Source of the DNA: Rhodospirillaceae bacterium
GTDB taxonomy: Bacteria; Pseudomonadota; Alphaproteobacteria; Rhodospirillales; Rhodospirillaceae
DNA length: 64,000 nucleotides
Direction of reading: 5' to 3'
Assembly (NCBI GenBank): GCA_009693785.1
Contig: SHWP01000002.1
Span: forward strand, 59,128 to 123,127
The translations under genes and the position numbers were made by a program. Under the pieces are notes generated by a model. That model was not told the origin of the DNA. It was given only the letters and a program-made list of their open reading frames with translations, and did not search any database. The stretch's first letter is position 1; each line of letters begins with the position of its first letter. Shown piece by piece: positions 31,256-40,851 of the stretch.

Positions 31256-32251
31256 CTACGCCGCTTCGATGGCCGCACCCGCCACGTCGTGGCCGAAGCA
31301 GCGCTGATAATACTCGGCGATGGTCGCACGCTCGGTTTCATCGCACTTGTTGAGGAACGTCACCCGAAACGCGTAGCCGATGTCTTTGAAGATCGAATTA
31401 TTCTCGGCCCAGCTAATCACCGTACGTGGCGACATGACGGTGGAAATGTCGCCCGCCATGAAACCCTGACGCGTCAGGTCGGCCACGTCGACCATGGCTG
31501 AGATGATCTTCTTGCCTTCCTTGGTGTTGTAGCCGGGGACCTTGGACAGAACGATATTGGTCTCGGCATCGTGCTCAAGATAATTGAGCATGGCGACGAT
31601 GTTCCATCGATCCATCTGGCCTTGGTTGATCTGCTGCGTGCCATGATAAAGGCCTGTGGTATCGCCCAAGCCAACGGTGTTGGCGGTGGCGAATAGGCGG
31701 AACGCTGGGTGCGGGCGGATGACTTTGTTTTGGTCAAGCAGCGTCAGCTTGCCTTCCACTTCCAGCACGCGCTGGATAACAAACATCACATCGGGGCGGC
31801 CTGCATCGTATTCGTCGAACACCAAGGCCACCGGGTGCTGCAGCGCCCAAGGCAACAAGCCTTCACGGAATTCCGTGACCTGAACGCCTTCCCGAATAAC
31901 GATGGCATCCTTACCGATCAAATCAATCCGGCTGATATGGCTGTCGAGATTGATGCGCAAGCACGGCCAATTCAAACGCGCGGCCACCTGCTCGATATGC
32001 GTTGACTTGCCGGTGCCATGATACCCTTGAATGAGCACACGCCGGTTGTGGGCGAAACCCGCCAGGATCGCCATGGTGGTATCGCGGTCGAAACGGTAGG
32101 CCTTATCGATGTCGGGTACATGTTCGTCGCGCTCGGAGAACGCCGGCACCTTCATATCGAAGTCGAATCCGAACACATCGCGTACCGAGACCTGACGGTC
32201 AGGCAAGCGCACGCCCATGTCTGCCCGAGGGATCTCGGATTTCTTACTCAT
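31256..32251 (-). CDS. cobS: Cobaltochelatase subunit CobS (AAA+)
   Basis: [90 protein letters not shown]. Confidence 0.96.
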   Translation of the reverse strand: MSKKSEIPRADMGVRLPDRQVSVRDVFGFDFDMKVPAFSERDEHVPDIDKAYRFDRDTTMAILAGFAHNRRVLIQGYHGTGKSTHIEQVAARLNWPCLRINLDSHISRIDLIGKDAIVIREGVQVTEFREGLLPWALQHPVALVFDEYDAGRPDVMFVIQRVLEVEGKLTLLDQNKVIRPHPAFRLFATANTVGLGDTTGLYHGTQQINQGQMDRWNIVAMLNYLEHDAETNIVLSKVPGYNTKEGKKIISAMVDVADLTRQGFMAGDISTVMSPRTVISWAENNSIFKDIGYAFRVTFLNKCDETERATIAEYYQRCFGHDVAGAAIEAA

Positions 32252-32403
32252 CTCGATGCTCCAGATTTAGCGTCGCGGCGGCCTGTAGGGCCTAGGTCGG
32301 GGCGCGTTTATGACACGCCCGCGCTTTGCCGCGCAATGTACCTCTCAGACAGGCTCAACCCCAAAGAATACAAGGCTATATGGCTATTTTAGGCTGGTTA
32401 CGA

Positions 32404-33183
32404 TTAGCCAATCCCTTTGGTCCAGCCACCATCGGCGGTCACAGAAGCGCCGATCAGGTTGGCCGCTCTGTCCGATGCCAAGAAGACGATCAATCCGGCA
32501 ACCTCTTCAGGCTCGGCGAGGCGGCCTAAGGGGATCTGGCTGGTATAGTCTTTCTCGACCTCTGCAATGCTGCGCCCAGAGCTTTGCGCCAGGCGGTTCA
32601 TCAAGGTTGACCAGCGCTCGGTACGTGTCGGGCCGGGGTTGATGGCATTCACGGCCACGCCATGGGGCGCGGCTTCTTCGCCAACCCCGCGTGTGATGGC
32701 CAGTAGCGCCGCGTTGGCGGCAGCACCAGGCAACATGCGCGGTGAAGGTTGCAGGGCCGTATTGCCGACAATGTTGACGATGCGGCCATATTTTTGCGCG
32801 ATCATGATGGGCAGTACCGCACGCATCATGCGAATGGTGCCCATGACCTTCAGCTCGAAACTGTCTTGCCACACACGGTCAGCCAGTTCCCAGAACAGTC
32901 CGCCTTGCGATGCGCCAGCCGAGTTGATCAAAATATCGATGCGTCCGAATGTTTCAGCCGCGTGTTTGGTAACGTGGTCCGCGGTGCCGTCCTGGGTTAG
33001 GTCGAGCGGCATCACCAGCGTTTCCGTTCCATGCTGGGCGTGCAGGTCGGCGGCGAGTTTCTCAAGGTCAGCTTTGTTGCGCGCGGTGAGCACCAACTTC
33101 GCACCTTCGGTTGCAAGCAACCGCGCGCTCATGGCGCCAAGTCCGCGGCTCGCGCCCGTGATCACCGCGACTTTATTTTTCAA
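32404..33183 (-). CDS. SDR family oxidoreductase
   Basis: KVAVITGASRGLGAMSARLLATEGAKLVLTAR; YGRIVNIVGNTA; NAINPGPTRTERW; ASDRAANLIGASVTADGGWTKG. Confidence 0.93.
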   Translation of the reverse strand: MKNKVAVITGASRGLGAMSARLLATEGAKLVLTARNKADLEKLAADLHAQHGTETLVMPLDLTQDGTADHVTKHAAETFGRIDILINSAGASQGGLFWELADRVWQDSFELKVMGTIRMMRAVLPIMIAQKYGRIVNIVGNTALQPSPRMLPGAAANAALLAITRGVGEEAAPHGVAVNAINPGPTRTERWSTLMNRLAQSSGRSIAEVEKDYTSQIPLGRLAEPEEVAGLIVFLASDRAANLIGASVTADGGWTKGIG

Positions 33184-33219
33184 ACGCAGGTCGATGACAC
33201 ATTCTCCCTAAACCGGAAT

Positions 33220-33840
33220 CTAATTTCTCGCTGCGCGCCGCAAGGCGGTTTGTAATAACTGATAGGCGCCATTGATGGCCTTCATGCGCGTTTCCGCCTC
33301 GCGGCTGCCGCCATGTTTATCCGGGTGGTGGCGCTTCACCAACTCTTTATAGCGAAGCTTCAAATCCGCCAAGGTGATGGGGCCATCTGTGTCGAACACA
33401 CGCAGGGCCTTGCGTTCCTCCGGCTTCATGCCCATGTCGGTGGCCCAAGACTGAGCCCGTTTCATTTTGGCTTGCTTGGGATCGAACGCTGTGCCAGCTC
33501 CTAAATCCATCGGGTCGCGAATATCGGCGCGCAACCAAGGCCGGGCCTTTTTAACGCCGGGACCGTTGCCGCTCATAGGCCACGTCGGCCTGTCCCATGT
33601 CGCCATGCGGCGGATTTCAGCCTCGATATCGGCGGGCGCCATGTGGATGTGAAAGTCCCACTTGGCGTTATAGGCGCGCACATGATCGAGGCAGAACATG
33701 ACGTAACTGGATAACGTGCGGTCTTGTGGCGCACGAAAAACGCCCTTGGCCGTGCAGCCCTTCCAGGCGCACATGCATGAAGCGTGTGCGCCACTTCGGC
33801 TGCGCAAGGTCTCAATGGTGATGGGCTTGAACCGGGTCAT
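33220..33840 (-). CDS. DnaJ domain-containing protein
   Basis: C-terminal J-domain with HPD: ITLADLKLRYKELVKRHHPDKHGGSREAETRMKAINGAYQLLQ. Confidence 0.9.
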   Translation of the reverse strand: MTRFKPITIETLRSRSGAHASCMCAWKGCTAKGVFRAPQDRTLSSYVMFCLDHVRAYNAKWDFHIHMAPADIEAEIRRMATWDRPTWPMSGNGPGVKKARPWLRADIRDPMDLGAGTAFDPKQAKMKRAQSWATDMGMKPEERKALRVFDTDGPITLADLKLRYKELVKRHHPDKHGGSREAETRMKAINGAYQLLQTALRRAARN

Positions 33841-33940
33841 GCCTAAAATATCGTGCGTTCGGCGTCATGTTCCAATCTTGTTTCTTCAGGTGCTTTGTGC
33901 TTCCTCAGGCAGGTCTTTTCCACCAACTGAAAGAGCACTC

Positions 33941-34219
33941 ATGGGCCAATATCGCGATCGGATGACGGCCAAGCTCAACGCGGGATTGGCGCCTTCAAGT
34001 CTTGAGATTCACGACGATTCGATGCGGCATATAGGGCATACTGGCGACAACCCCGATGGCCATGGCGAAACTCACTTCAAGGTCACGGCGGTGTCGGCGG
34101 CCTTTGCAGGCAAATCCCGCGTTGAACGCCAACGATTGGTTTATGGCCTTTTAGCCGATGAGCTTAAGGAACGGGTGCACGCTTTGGAATTGGTATTGCG
34201 CGCACCAGGTGAAGGTTAG
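33941..34219 (+). CDS. BolA family protein
   Basis: MGQYRDRMTAKLNAGLAPSSLEIHDDSMRHIGHTGDNPDGHGETHFKVTAVSAAFAGKSRVERQRLVYGLLADELKERVHALELVLRAP. Confidence 0.93.
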   Translation: MGQYRDRMTAKLNAGLAPSSLEIHDDSMRHIGHTGDNPDGHGETHFKVTAVSAAFAGKSRVERQRLVYGLLADELKERVHALELVLRAPGEG

Positions 34220-34854
34220 CTATTGGCCTTTGTTTCTTCTTTATTAGCGCCCGAATAAAATTGTGGAAACTCACGCTGCACGATGGGCCCATTTGTATCC
34301 CACGAATGGCAGGTGTCGAGTAACGGCGGCCTGATAGTGGTCTCTTTGCGTTTGGCTGCGTTTATTCGCTCGAAGCGTTTGCTGGCAATGGTTTGAAACG
34401 CCGTCGTGGCAATGGTCCCCAACATTTCCACAAGGTGAGTACAGCCATTCACACCGCCGAACTTCTCTTTCACTGCGCGTGTGAAGCCCGGCACCATCCG
34501 CATACCAATCAATTCTTTGAATTTTGGCGTGATGTCGCCGCAAATGCGGAAGGGTGCGAATTCCGTCACGGCCAGCGCATCGACGATGGTCATGCGGTCG
34601 TCATAGGTGATGCGAAAGCCCATGCCGTGCAAGGGCTCGCCGACGGGAACTTCGCCGCGGTCGCGATTGGGAAAGCTGTAGGTCTTGACGTCGGTCATCC
34701 AACCGTCGACGTCCCATAGGCCGTCGGCGCGCTCATAGCCTTCGCATTTCACCGTGCGGGTATGGAGTAGTTTTCGGTCGGCGGTCGAGGCAGGCAACGG
34801 CATGGGCGATTCCAGTCCAAGGTGAAGGGTGCCCCAATGCGGAGCATCCGTCAT
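34216..34854 (-). CDS. DUF2889 domain-containing protein
   Basis: LLHTRTVKCEGYERADGLWDVDGWMTDVKTYSFPNRDRGEVPVGEPLHGMGFRITYDDRMTIVDALAVTEFAPFRIC...GVNGCTHLVEMLGTIATTAFQTI. Confidence 0.88.
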   Translation of the reverse strand: MTDAPHWGTLHLGLESPMPLPASTADRKLLHTRTVKCEGYERADGLWDVDGWMTDVKTYSFPNRDRGEVPVGEPLHGMGFRITYDDRMTIVDALAVTEFAPFRICGDITPKFKELIGMRMVPGFTRAVKEKFGGVNGCTHLVEMLGTIATTAFQTIASKRFERINAAKRKETTIRPPLLDTCHSWDTNGPIVQREFPQFYSGANKEETKANS

Positions 34855-34929
34855 TTAGGCCAGAAACCATCATTCTGGTAGAGCGTTTTGTGCGAGGGCC
34901 CTATGCAGCAAACGCCATGCTGTCAGCCT

Positions 34930-35379
34930 TTAGGCCGTTCCGTAGTTCTCGCCATAAATAAAGGCGTTACGGTCTTTCAGGTCCTGCTCCAGTTCGGTGT
35001 TGTAGACTGCATAGAGATCGCGCACGGACACCATGCCGACCACCTTTTTGCCCTCGACCACCGGCAAGTGCCTGTAATTACGCTCGCGCATCATTCGGAT
35101 GGCGTCTGAGGCCTTGTCGTCTGGCCCTAAGGTGTCGGGGTTTGCCGTCATGATATCGCGGGCGAGCGCCGTATCGGGGTTCAACCCGGCTGCGATCACG
35201 CGCGTCGTCATATCGCGCTCGGTGATGATTCCAACCAGCCGGTCGGCTTCCATCACCACGACGGCTCCGATTTTCTTTTCGCGCATCATGCGCGCAACAT
35301 TGCGCACCGTTTCGCTTGGCGCGGCTTTTTGAATGGTTTGGCCACTGATCACGTCGGGAACGATCTTGCGGTACATCAC
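34930..35379 (-). CDS. CBS domain-containing protein
   Basis: Two CBS repeats: RNVARMMREKKIGAVVVMEADRLVGIITERDMTTRVIA and SDAIRMMRERNYRHLPVVEGKKVVGMVSVRDLY. Confidence 0.92.
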   Translation of the reverse strand: MMYRKIVPDVISGQTIQKAAPSETVRNVARMMREKKIGAVVVMEADRLVGIITERDMTTRVIAAGLNPDTALARDIMTANPDTLGPDDKASDAIRMMRERNYRHLPVVEGKKVVGMVSVRDLYAVYNTELEQDLKDRNAFIYGENYGTA

Positions 35380-35513
35380 AGTCCTCCCTGCTTTAAGACA
35401 GCGGATGGGGTCGTGATCCCAGCAACAATCAATCGGGATCGCATAGACCCCTCAAGATCTCAAGTCTGCGCGCCTGGGCGTTGCCTGGCAAGACGCCGCG
35501 GCTAACGGTTTGA

Positions 35514-36806
35514 TTAAGCTGCCTTATCCGATTTCCGTGGAACGGCGCGCGGCGGTGAAACCCGGATTAATGTCAATTGATTGCGCTGACGGCGTAAGAC
35601 TTCAAAGCGGAAACCATGGAATAAAAACTTCTGGCCTGGTTCGGGGATGGCGCGTGATTCGTGCAGCACCAAGCCTGCCAACGTGGCGGCTTTCTCGTCG
35701 GGTAATTGCCAATCCATTTCGCGGTTCAAGTCGCGCAAGGTCACGCTGCCATCCATCAGGTACGACCCATCGGCCTGTGGCCGAACACCCGCCACGGGCA
35801 AGTCATGCTCGTCACGAATATCGCCGACGATTTCCTCGATGATATCTTCGAGCGTGACGATGCCCATCAGCGCGCCATATTCGTCGACCACCAAGGCGAA
35901 GTGTTCGCGCCGCTCGCGGAAAGCATTCATCTGATCGAGCAACTTGGTGGTGTTGGGAATGAACCAAGGCGGTGTTGCTAAGGCTGCCACATCGACGCGG
36001 TCGGTTTTCCCATCGGCGGAATCGATGGCGCGCAGCAAATTTTTTGCGTGTAGCACGCCGACAATGTTGTCAGGCTGTTCGCGCCACAGCGGAATTCGTG
36101 AATAGGGGCTGGCCGCGACTTGTTCGATGATGTCACTGATGGGCAGGTCAGCGTCGATGGTCACGGCTTTCTTGCGGTGCACGATAATTTCGCTGACCTC
36201 AACGTCGGTCAGGTCCAGCACGCTGCGTAACATGGCGCGCTCGTGCTTGACCTCCTCCTTCACTTCTTTCTCGCCCATTTGCATTTCGATAGTGCCACGC
36301 AATTCGGCAATAATTTGCTGGGCCGACATGGTTTGCTCGGTGGCGATGCCAAACAGGCGCAGCGCTCCGTTAACGAAAAATTCCACGGCGATCGTATACG
36401 GCCGACACACCCATACCAGCGCCGAAACCAGCCCAGCAGTGCGCAACGACATGTTGTTGGCATTTAACAAGGCATAGGTCTTTGGCAAGATTTCGCCGTA
36501 AACAACCACGACCACGGTGATCAGGCCGGTGGCGTAGGCCACGCCATGCTCGCCAAAGGTTTCAATCATGACGCTGGTGGTCAAGGCACCTGCAGCCGTA
36601 TTGGACAGAATATTGCCAAGCAACATGGTCGAAATGAGCCGTTCGCGGCGCTCCAGAAGGCGGGTCACCGTAACAGCGCGTTCATCGCCATCGTCTTTGA
36701 GTTGGTGCATCAACGGCTTCGAGGCAGCCGTCAGCGCGGTCTCGGCCCCGGCAAAAAACGCGCCCGCCGTGAGCAGAAACAGAATCACGATGGCTAAAGA
36801 CATCAT
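35514..36806 (-). CDS. HlyC/CorC (CNNM/DUF21-CBS) family transporter
   Basis: FFAGAETALTAASKPLMHQLKDDGDERAVTVTRLLERRERLISTMLLGN; CBS pair; EYGALMGIVTLEDIIEEIVGDIRDEHD. Confidence 0.93.
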   Translation of the reverse strand: MMSLAIVILFLLTAGAFFAGAETALTAASKPLMHQLKDDGDERAVTVTRLLERRERLISTMLLGNILSNTAAGALTTSVMIETFGEHGVAYATGLITVVVVVYGEILPKTYALLNANNMSLRTAGLVSALVWVCRPYTIAVEFFVNGALRLFGIATEQTMSAQQIIAELRGTIEMQMGEKEVKEEVKHERAMLRSVLDLTDVEVSEIIVHRKKAVTIDADLPISDIIEQVAASPYSRIPLWREQPDNIVGVLHAKNLLRAIDSADGKTDRVDVAALATPPWFIPNTTKLLDQMNAFRERREHFALVVDEYGALMGIVTLEDIIEEIVGDIRDEHDLPVAGVRPQADGSYLMDGSVTLRDLNREMDWQLPDEKAATLAGLVLHESRAIPEPGQKFLFHGFRFEVLRRQRNQLTLIRVSPPRAVPRKSDKAA

Positions 36807-36858
36807 GGCATTCCTCTTAATCTCTTCGACTGGTTCAATCGGTTGTCCGTGGCCGCGG

Positions 36859-38007
36859 CTAGCTGGCCAGCGCTTGGGCCAGCGTGGCGCGCAGGGCCGG
36901 TTCGCTCACCTCACGGCTCAGAAACGCTTGGCCGATGCCGCGCGCGAGCACGAAGGTCATTTTGCCGTCGGCTACTTTTTTGTCTTGAGCCATATGCGCC
37001 ATCAGGGCCTCGGGCGTGATCTTGCCGCGTGGCCCCGTTTTGGGCGGGGATACGGGCAACCCGATGCTGGCGAGATGGCGTTTGGCGCGCACAGCGTCGT
37101 CCTTAGAACACAATCCCATCCGTGCGGACAGTTCAAACGCTAGCACCATGCCAATGGCCACGGCTTCACCATGGAGCAGTTGGCCGCCGTAGCCCATCTC
37201 GGCTTCCAAGGCATGGCCGAACGTATGTCCGAGATTAAGCAACGCCCGCGCACCCGACTCTTTTTCGTCTTCGGCCACGATCTTGGCTTTGGCGCGGCAA
37301 CTGGTGGCGATAGCGTGAATCAAGGCGGTTTGATCGTTGGTCCCCAGCGCCAAAGCCGTTTGTGCATTGGCTTCTAACCAAGCGAAGAGCGCGGCATCGC
37401 CCAGTAAGCCGTACTTGGCGACCTCGGCATAACCGGCCAGGAGTTCCCGGCGTGGCAAGGTGGACAGAGTTTCGGTATCGGCCAAGACCAATCGTGGCTG
37501 GTGAAAACTGCCGACCAGATTCTTCCCGGCGGACGTGTTGATGCCAGTCTTGCCGCCGACGGAGCTATCCACCTGCGAGAGCAAGGTCGTGGGGATTTGA
37601 ATAAAATCGACACCGCGCAGCAAAATCGATGACGCCAAGCCTGCAAGGTCGCCGACCACGCCGCCACCCAACGCGACGATCATTGTCTTACGCTCGCACT
37701 TCGCTGCCAGCATGGCGTCGAGCACCTGAGCGAGGTGGTTGATATCCTTGCTAGCCTCGCCAGCGGGCACAATCACATGGTCGGTCTTGATGCCGCTTTG
37801 CGACAAGGTAGTTGCAAGGGGGCTCAGGTAAGTCGCCGCTACGTTCGCATCGGTCACGATGAAGGCGCGTTTTTGCGAGAGTACCGGCAAGATAAAATGT
37901 CCGGCGTGCGCCAAAAGGCCCCGGCCAATCAGAATTTCATAGGAGCGTTCCCCGAGCGCGACTAGAACTGAGGTCGAGGCGATGGATGTATGACCGTCGG
38001 GGCTCAT
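36859..38007 (-). CDS. aroB: 3-dehydroquinate synthase
   Basis: ALGGGVVGDLAGLASSILLRGVDFIQIPTTLLSQVDSSVGGKTGINTSAGKNLVGSFHQPRLVLAD...LLNLGHTFGHALEAEMGYGGQLLHGEAVAIGM. Confidence 0.97.
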   Translation of the reverse strand: MSPDGHTSIASTSVLVALGERSYEILIGRGLLAHAGHFILPVLSQKRAFIVTDANVAATYLSPLATTLSQSGIKTDHVIVPAGEASKDINHLAQVLDAMLAAKCERKTMIVALGGGVVGDLAGLASSILLRGVDFIQIPTTLLSQVDSSVGGKTGINTSAGKNLVGSFHQPRLVLADTETLSTLPRRELLAGYAEVAKYGLLGDAALFAWLEANAQTALALGTNDQTALIHAIATSCRAKAKIVAEDEKESGARALLNLGHTFGHALEAEMGYGGQLLHGEAVAIGMVLAFELSARMGLCSKDDAVRAKRHLASIGLPVSPPKTGPRGKITPEALMAHMAQDKKVADGKMTFVLARGIGQAFLSREVSEPALRATLAQALAS

Positions 38008-38576
38008 GGTGTGGTCGCGAGGGGTTGACCGAGGTGTTGTTCCAAGGCCTCCAGGGCGCGTGCTGCCGTAACGTTCGGGTTGTCCGCCCCGGTATCCACG
38101 GCCACATCCGCTTCGGCATAGACCGGGTAACGGGTTTGCATCAATTGTTGCAATGTCTCGCGCGGGTCGCCGGTATTCAGCAATGGGCGGTGCGAGCGGC
38201 CCTTGGTGCGCGAGATCAAGGTGTCTAATTCAGCACGCAGCCACAACGAGACGGCCTGTTCCTTGATCAGCTTGCGGGTCTCGGCATCCATGAACGCTCC
38301 GCCACCGGCGGCAAGAATGCAAGGAGCACCTTGCAGCAAGCGCGACATAACCCGGCGTTCCCCATCGCGAAAATATCCTTCGCCGTATTTTTCGAAGATC
38401 TCGGCGACTGTTAGGCCCGCTGCCTTTTCGATTTCGGCATCGGCGTCGACAAACGGCACATCGAGGCGTGCGGCTAAACGACGGCCGATGCAGCTTTTGC
38501 CAGCACCCATCAAACCCACCAAAACGATGGTTTTGGCGAGGGGTTGTCCGGGGGATGTGTCGCGCTGGTCGTTCAT
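38004..38576 (-). CDS. aroK: Shikimate kinase
   Basis: KTIVLVGLMGAGKSCIGRRLAARLDVPFVDADAEIEKAAGLTVAEIFEKYGEGYFRDGERRVMSRLL. Likely start MNDQRD at 38576; 4-nt overlap with aroB. Confidence 0.95.
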   Translation of the reverse strand: MNDQRDTSPGQPLAKTIVLVGLMGAGKSCIGRRLAARLDVPFVDADAEIEKAAGLTVAEIFEKYGEGYFRDGERRVMSRLLQGAPCILAAGGGAFMDAETRKLIKEQAVSLWLRAELDTLISRTKGRSHRPLLNTGDPRETLQQLMQTRYPVYAEADVAVDTGADNPNVTAARALEALEQHLGQPLATTP

Positions 38577-38833
38577 GGGCTCGATGCTGCTCAGGCCTTG
38601 TCTGGACGTAATGTAGCCGTGATTTCGCCATTCGCCCACTTTAGGGTTATTAACCGGCTGAAACCGAAGCGCTTGAATGCAACAAAAGACCTGATAAACC
38701 AAGGACTTTCGTGGACTTTTACCTACCCGTTGCTTACTCTCAAGGCAGGTGGTTCAACGGCCCGCGAAGACCGCCCTGCGGCGGACCGGCCCGCTTGGGC
38801 AGGGTGAACGTTGAATGAAGGACCTGAACTGCG

Positions 38834-38962
38834 ATGGCGAAGCTTCTTCTGGGGACTGTGGCATTGATCGTTCTCGGCGGGGTCGTGTTCTTGGCGACAT
38901 GGGATATGCCACCGCCAACCGCCACCACCGAGAAAGTCATTCCGAATGAGCGTTTCCAATAA
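38834..38962 (+). CDS. Small single-TM protein (42 aa), not in the supplied ORF track
   Basis: ATG 38834 to TAA 38962: MAKLLLGTVALIVLGGVVFLATWDMPPPTATTEKVIPNERFQ*. Hydrophobic helix plus W-D-x-P-x-P-T-x(4)-EKVIP-like tail; overlaps the next start by 17 nt. Resembles small proteins annotated in other alphaproteobacteria (recalled, not searched). Confidence 0.7.
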   Translation: MAKLLLGTVALIVLGGVVFLATWDMPPPTATTEKVIPNERFQ

Positions 38963-40844
38963 ACGCCTAAACATCTGCTACCGCACGCTTTTAGGTGGCG
39001 CTGCCTTGTTGCTGACCGCTCCGGCGTGGGGCCAAGCCGCCCCGCCGCGGGCTGCCCCACTGACGCTGATGCCGCCAGCCGCCCAAGCACCCGTTGCTGC
39101 TCCGGCGAGTGTTACACCCGGAATCACCGTTGGCACGCTTGATGAGGTGGGCACGGACCGCATCGGCCTGATTGACGAATCTTCTGGCGCCTTGCCTGGC
39201 ACCATGTGGCAAGACAGCGACCCAGTATTCGTGCGATCGATTTTACCACAGATACCCCGAAAAATGCCCTCGCTGGCGATGCGAAAGCTCGCGCAACGTT
39301 TGTTGCTGCCACAGGCCAAACAACCCGAAGCCAAATCCGATCCATTCGCACTGGATGTAACGCCCACTGCGGCGGAGCCGCCGACGGGCGAAGCGCAAAC
39401 CGCCGCGGCTCAGCAGTCGGCCTGGCTATTAGAGGCTCGCCTGAACGCGCTCGCGGCCATGGGCGACTGGAATAGCGTCGCGGCATTGTTGGAACTGGTG
39501 CCGCAAGATCGCGTCAGCGAAGCCATGGCCCGTCTCAAGGTTGACGGTCTGCTTGTCGAGGGCAAGACCGACGCAGCTTGCACCGAAGCCCAGGCCGCCC
39601 TTGCCCGCCAACCCGACACGCATTGGCAGAAGCTATTGGTGTTCTGTCAATTCGCCACCAAACAAACCAGTGCGGCGCAATTGGGCTTGTCGCTGTTGCG
39701 CGAGCAAGGCGTGGAGGACCCCGCGTTTTTCTGGGCGGCGGAACTGCTGCAAGGCAATCGCCCGCTCACACCCAATGGATTACAACGCATTGCACCGCTG
39801 GAGCTCGCGATGTTGCGGGCCACCGGCCGCGCGTTCCCCGATGCGGTGGTGCGCGATGGCGACCCCACCATGCTGCGTGTGCTGGCCGAAATGCCGCTGC
39901 CCGCGATTGAGGACGAGAAGCTGACGGAAGCTGAGAAAAAAGACCGCGCCCGATTGATGCAAGATAGCCGCATTGTCACCGCCGAGCGCGCCGCTGCCAT
40001 GGGCGCGCTCGACCCCGAGGTCGTGCGCACGCTCTACGTCGCGCTCGACCTCAGCCAAGATACACAACCCGTACAATTAGCCCAAGCCACCGCCGATAAC
40101 GTGCGCGCCCGGGCCTATATGTTCCAAATCGCCAAGGCGCAGACCGTGCCCACCGCACGCGCCGAAGTCATGGCGAAGGCGATTGATCTGGCGCGTGCCG
40201 ATAAAGGCGAGAAGGGGCCAGACCTGGTGACTGTGGCGCGCATCTATGCGCCGTTCTTGAGCGAACTCACCCCATCGCCCGATTTGATTTGGTTTGCGGG
40301 TCACGCGGCGCGTGGGTTGCTCGCCGCAGGCGCGCGCGATGCGGCGCTTCCATGGTTCGAACTCACCCGTCAGATGTCGCGTACCAGCATCGAGGCTGCG
40401 GGCATCGCCGACGGCCTTTGGGCGGTCGAGCATATGGCCGAAAAAGGCTCGCGCGGCAACATAACGCCGCAAAACATTCGGGCCTGGCAGGCGACCATTC
40501 CAGCGGCGGGTGCCATTGCACCGCGCGAACGGTTGCTCAATTTGCTCATGTCCCTGGGTGATCCTATTTCCGCCACCGATTGGCTGCCGGTTGTTACCGC
40601 GCCGGTCAAACATGCCGCCATGACACCCTTGTCATCGCACCTGTGGCACGCACTATCGCTCGCCGCGCGCGATGCCAATCTTGGCGATACGGTGGCCCTG
40701 GCGTTGGTGGCGTTGGGCGACGACGGGCCCACGGGCGCATCGCCGCTGACACTGAATAAGGTCATTGAAAGCCTGATGATCGTTGGCCGCGAAGACGATG
40801 CACGCGCGCTGGCCGCCGAGGCCGCGCTGGTTCTGGGCCTCTAA
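38946..40844 (+). CDS. Hypothetical exported protein, helical-repeat type
   Basis: 632 aa; signal peptide then Ala/Pro-rich linker and TPR-like helical region (LEARLNALAAMGDWNSVAALLELVP...). Lies between the small ORF and xerD. Confidence 0.75.
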   Translation: MSVSNKRLNICYRTLLGGAALLLTAPAWGQAAPPRAAPLTLMPPAAQAPVAAPASVTPGITVGTLDEVGTDRIGLIDESSGALPGTMWQDSDPVFVRSILPQIPRKMPSLAMRKLAQRLLLPQAKQPEAKSDPFALDVTPTAAEPPTGEAQTAAAQQSAWLLEARLNALAAMGDWNSVAALLELVPQDRVSEAMARLKVDGLLVEGKTDAACTEAQAALARQPDTHWQKLLVFCQFATKQTSAAQLGLSLLREQGVEDPAFFWAAELLQGNRPLTPNGLQRIAPLELAMLRATGRAFPDAVVRDGDPTMLRVLAEMPLPAIEDEKLTEAEKKDRARLMQDSRIVTAERAAAMGALDPEVVRTLYVALDLSQDTQPVQLAQATADNVRARAYMFQIAKAQTVPTARAEVMAKAIDLARADKGEKGPDLVTVARIYAPFLSELTPSPDLIWFAGHAARGLLAAGARDAALPWFELTRQMSRTSIEAAGIADGLWAVEHMAEKGSRGNITPQNIRAWQATIPAAGAIAPRERLLNLLMSLGDPISATDWLPVVTAPVKHAAMTPLSSHLWHALSLAARDANLGDTVALALVALGDDGPTGASPLTLNKVIESLMIVGREDDARALAAEAALVLGL

Positions 40845-40851
40845 CACTATC

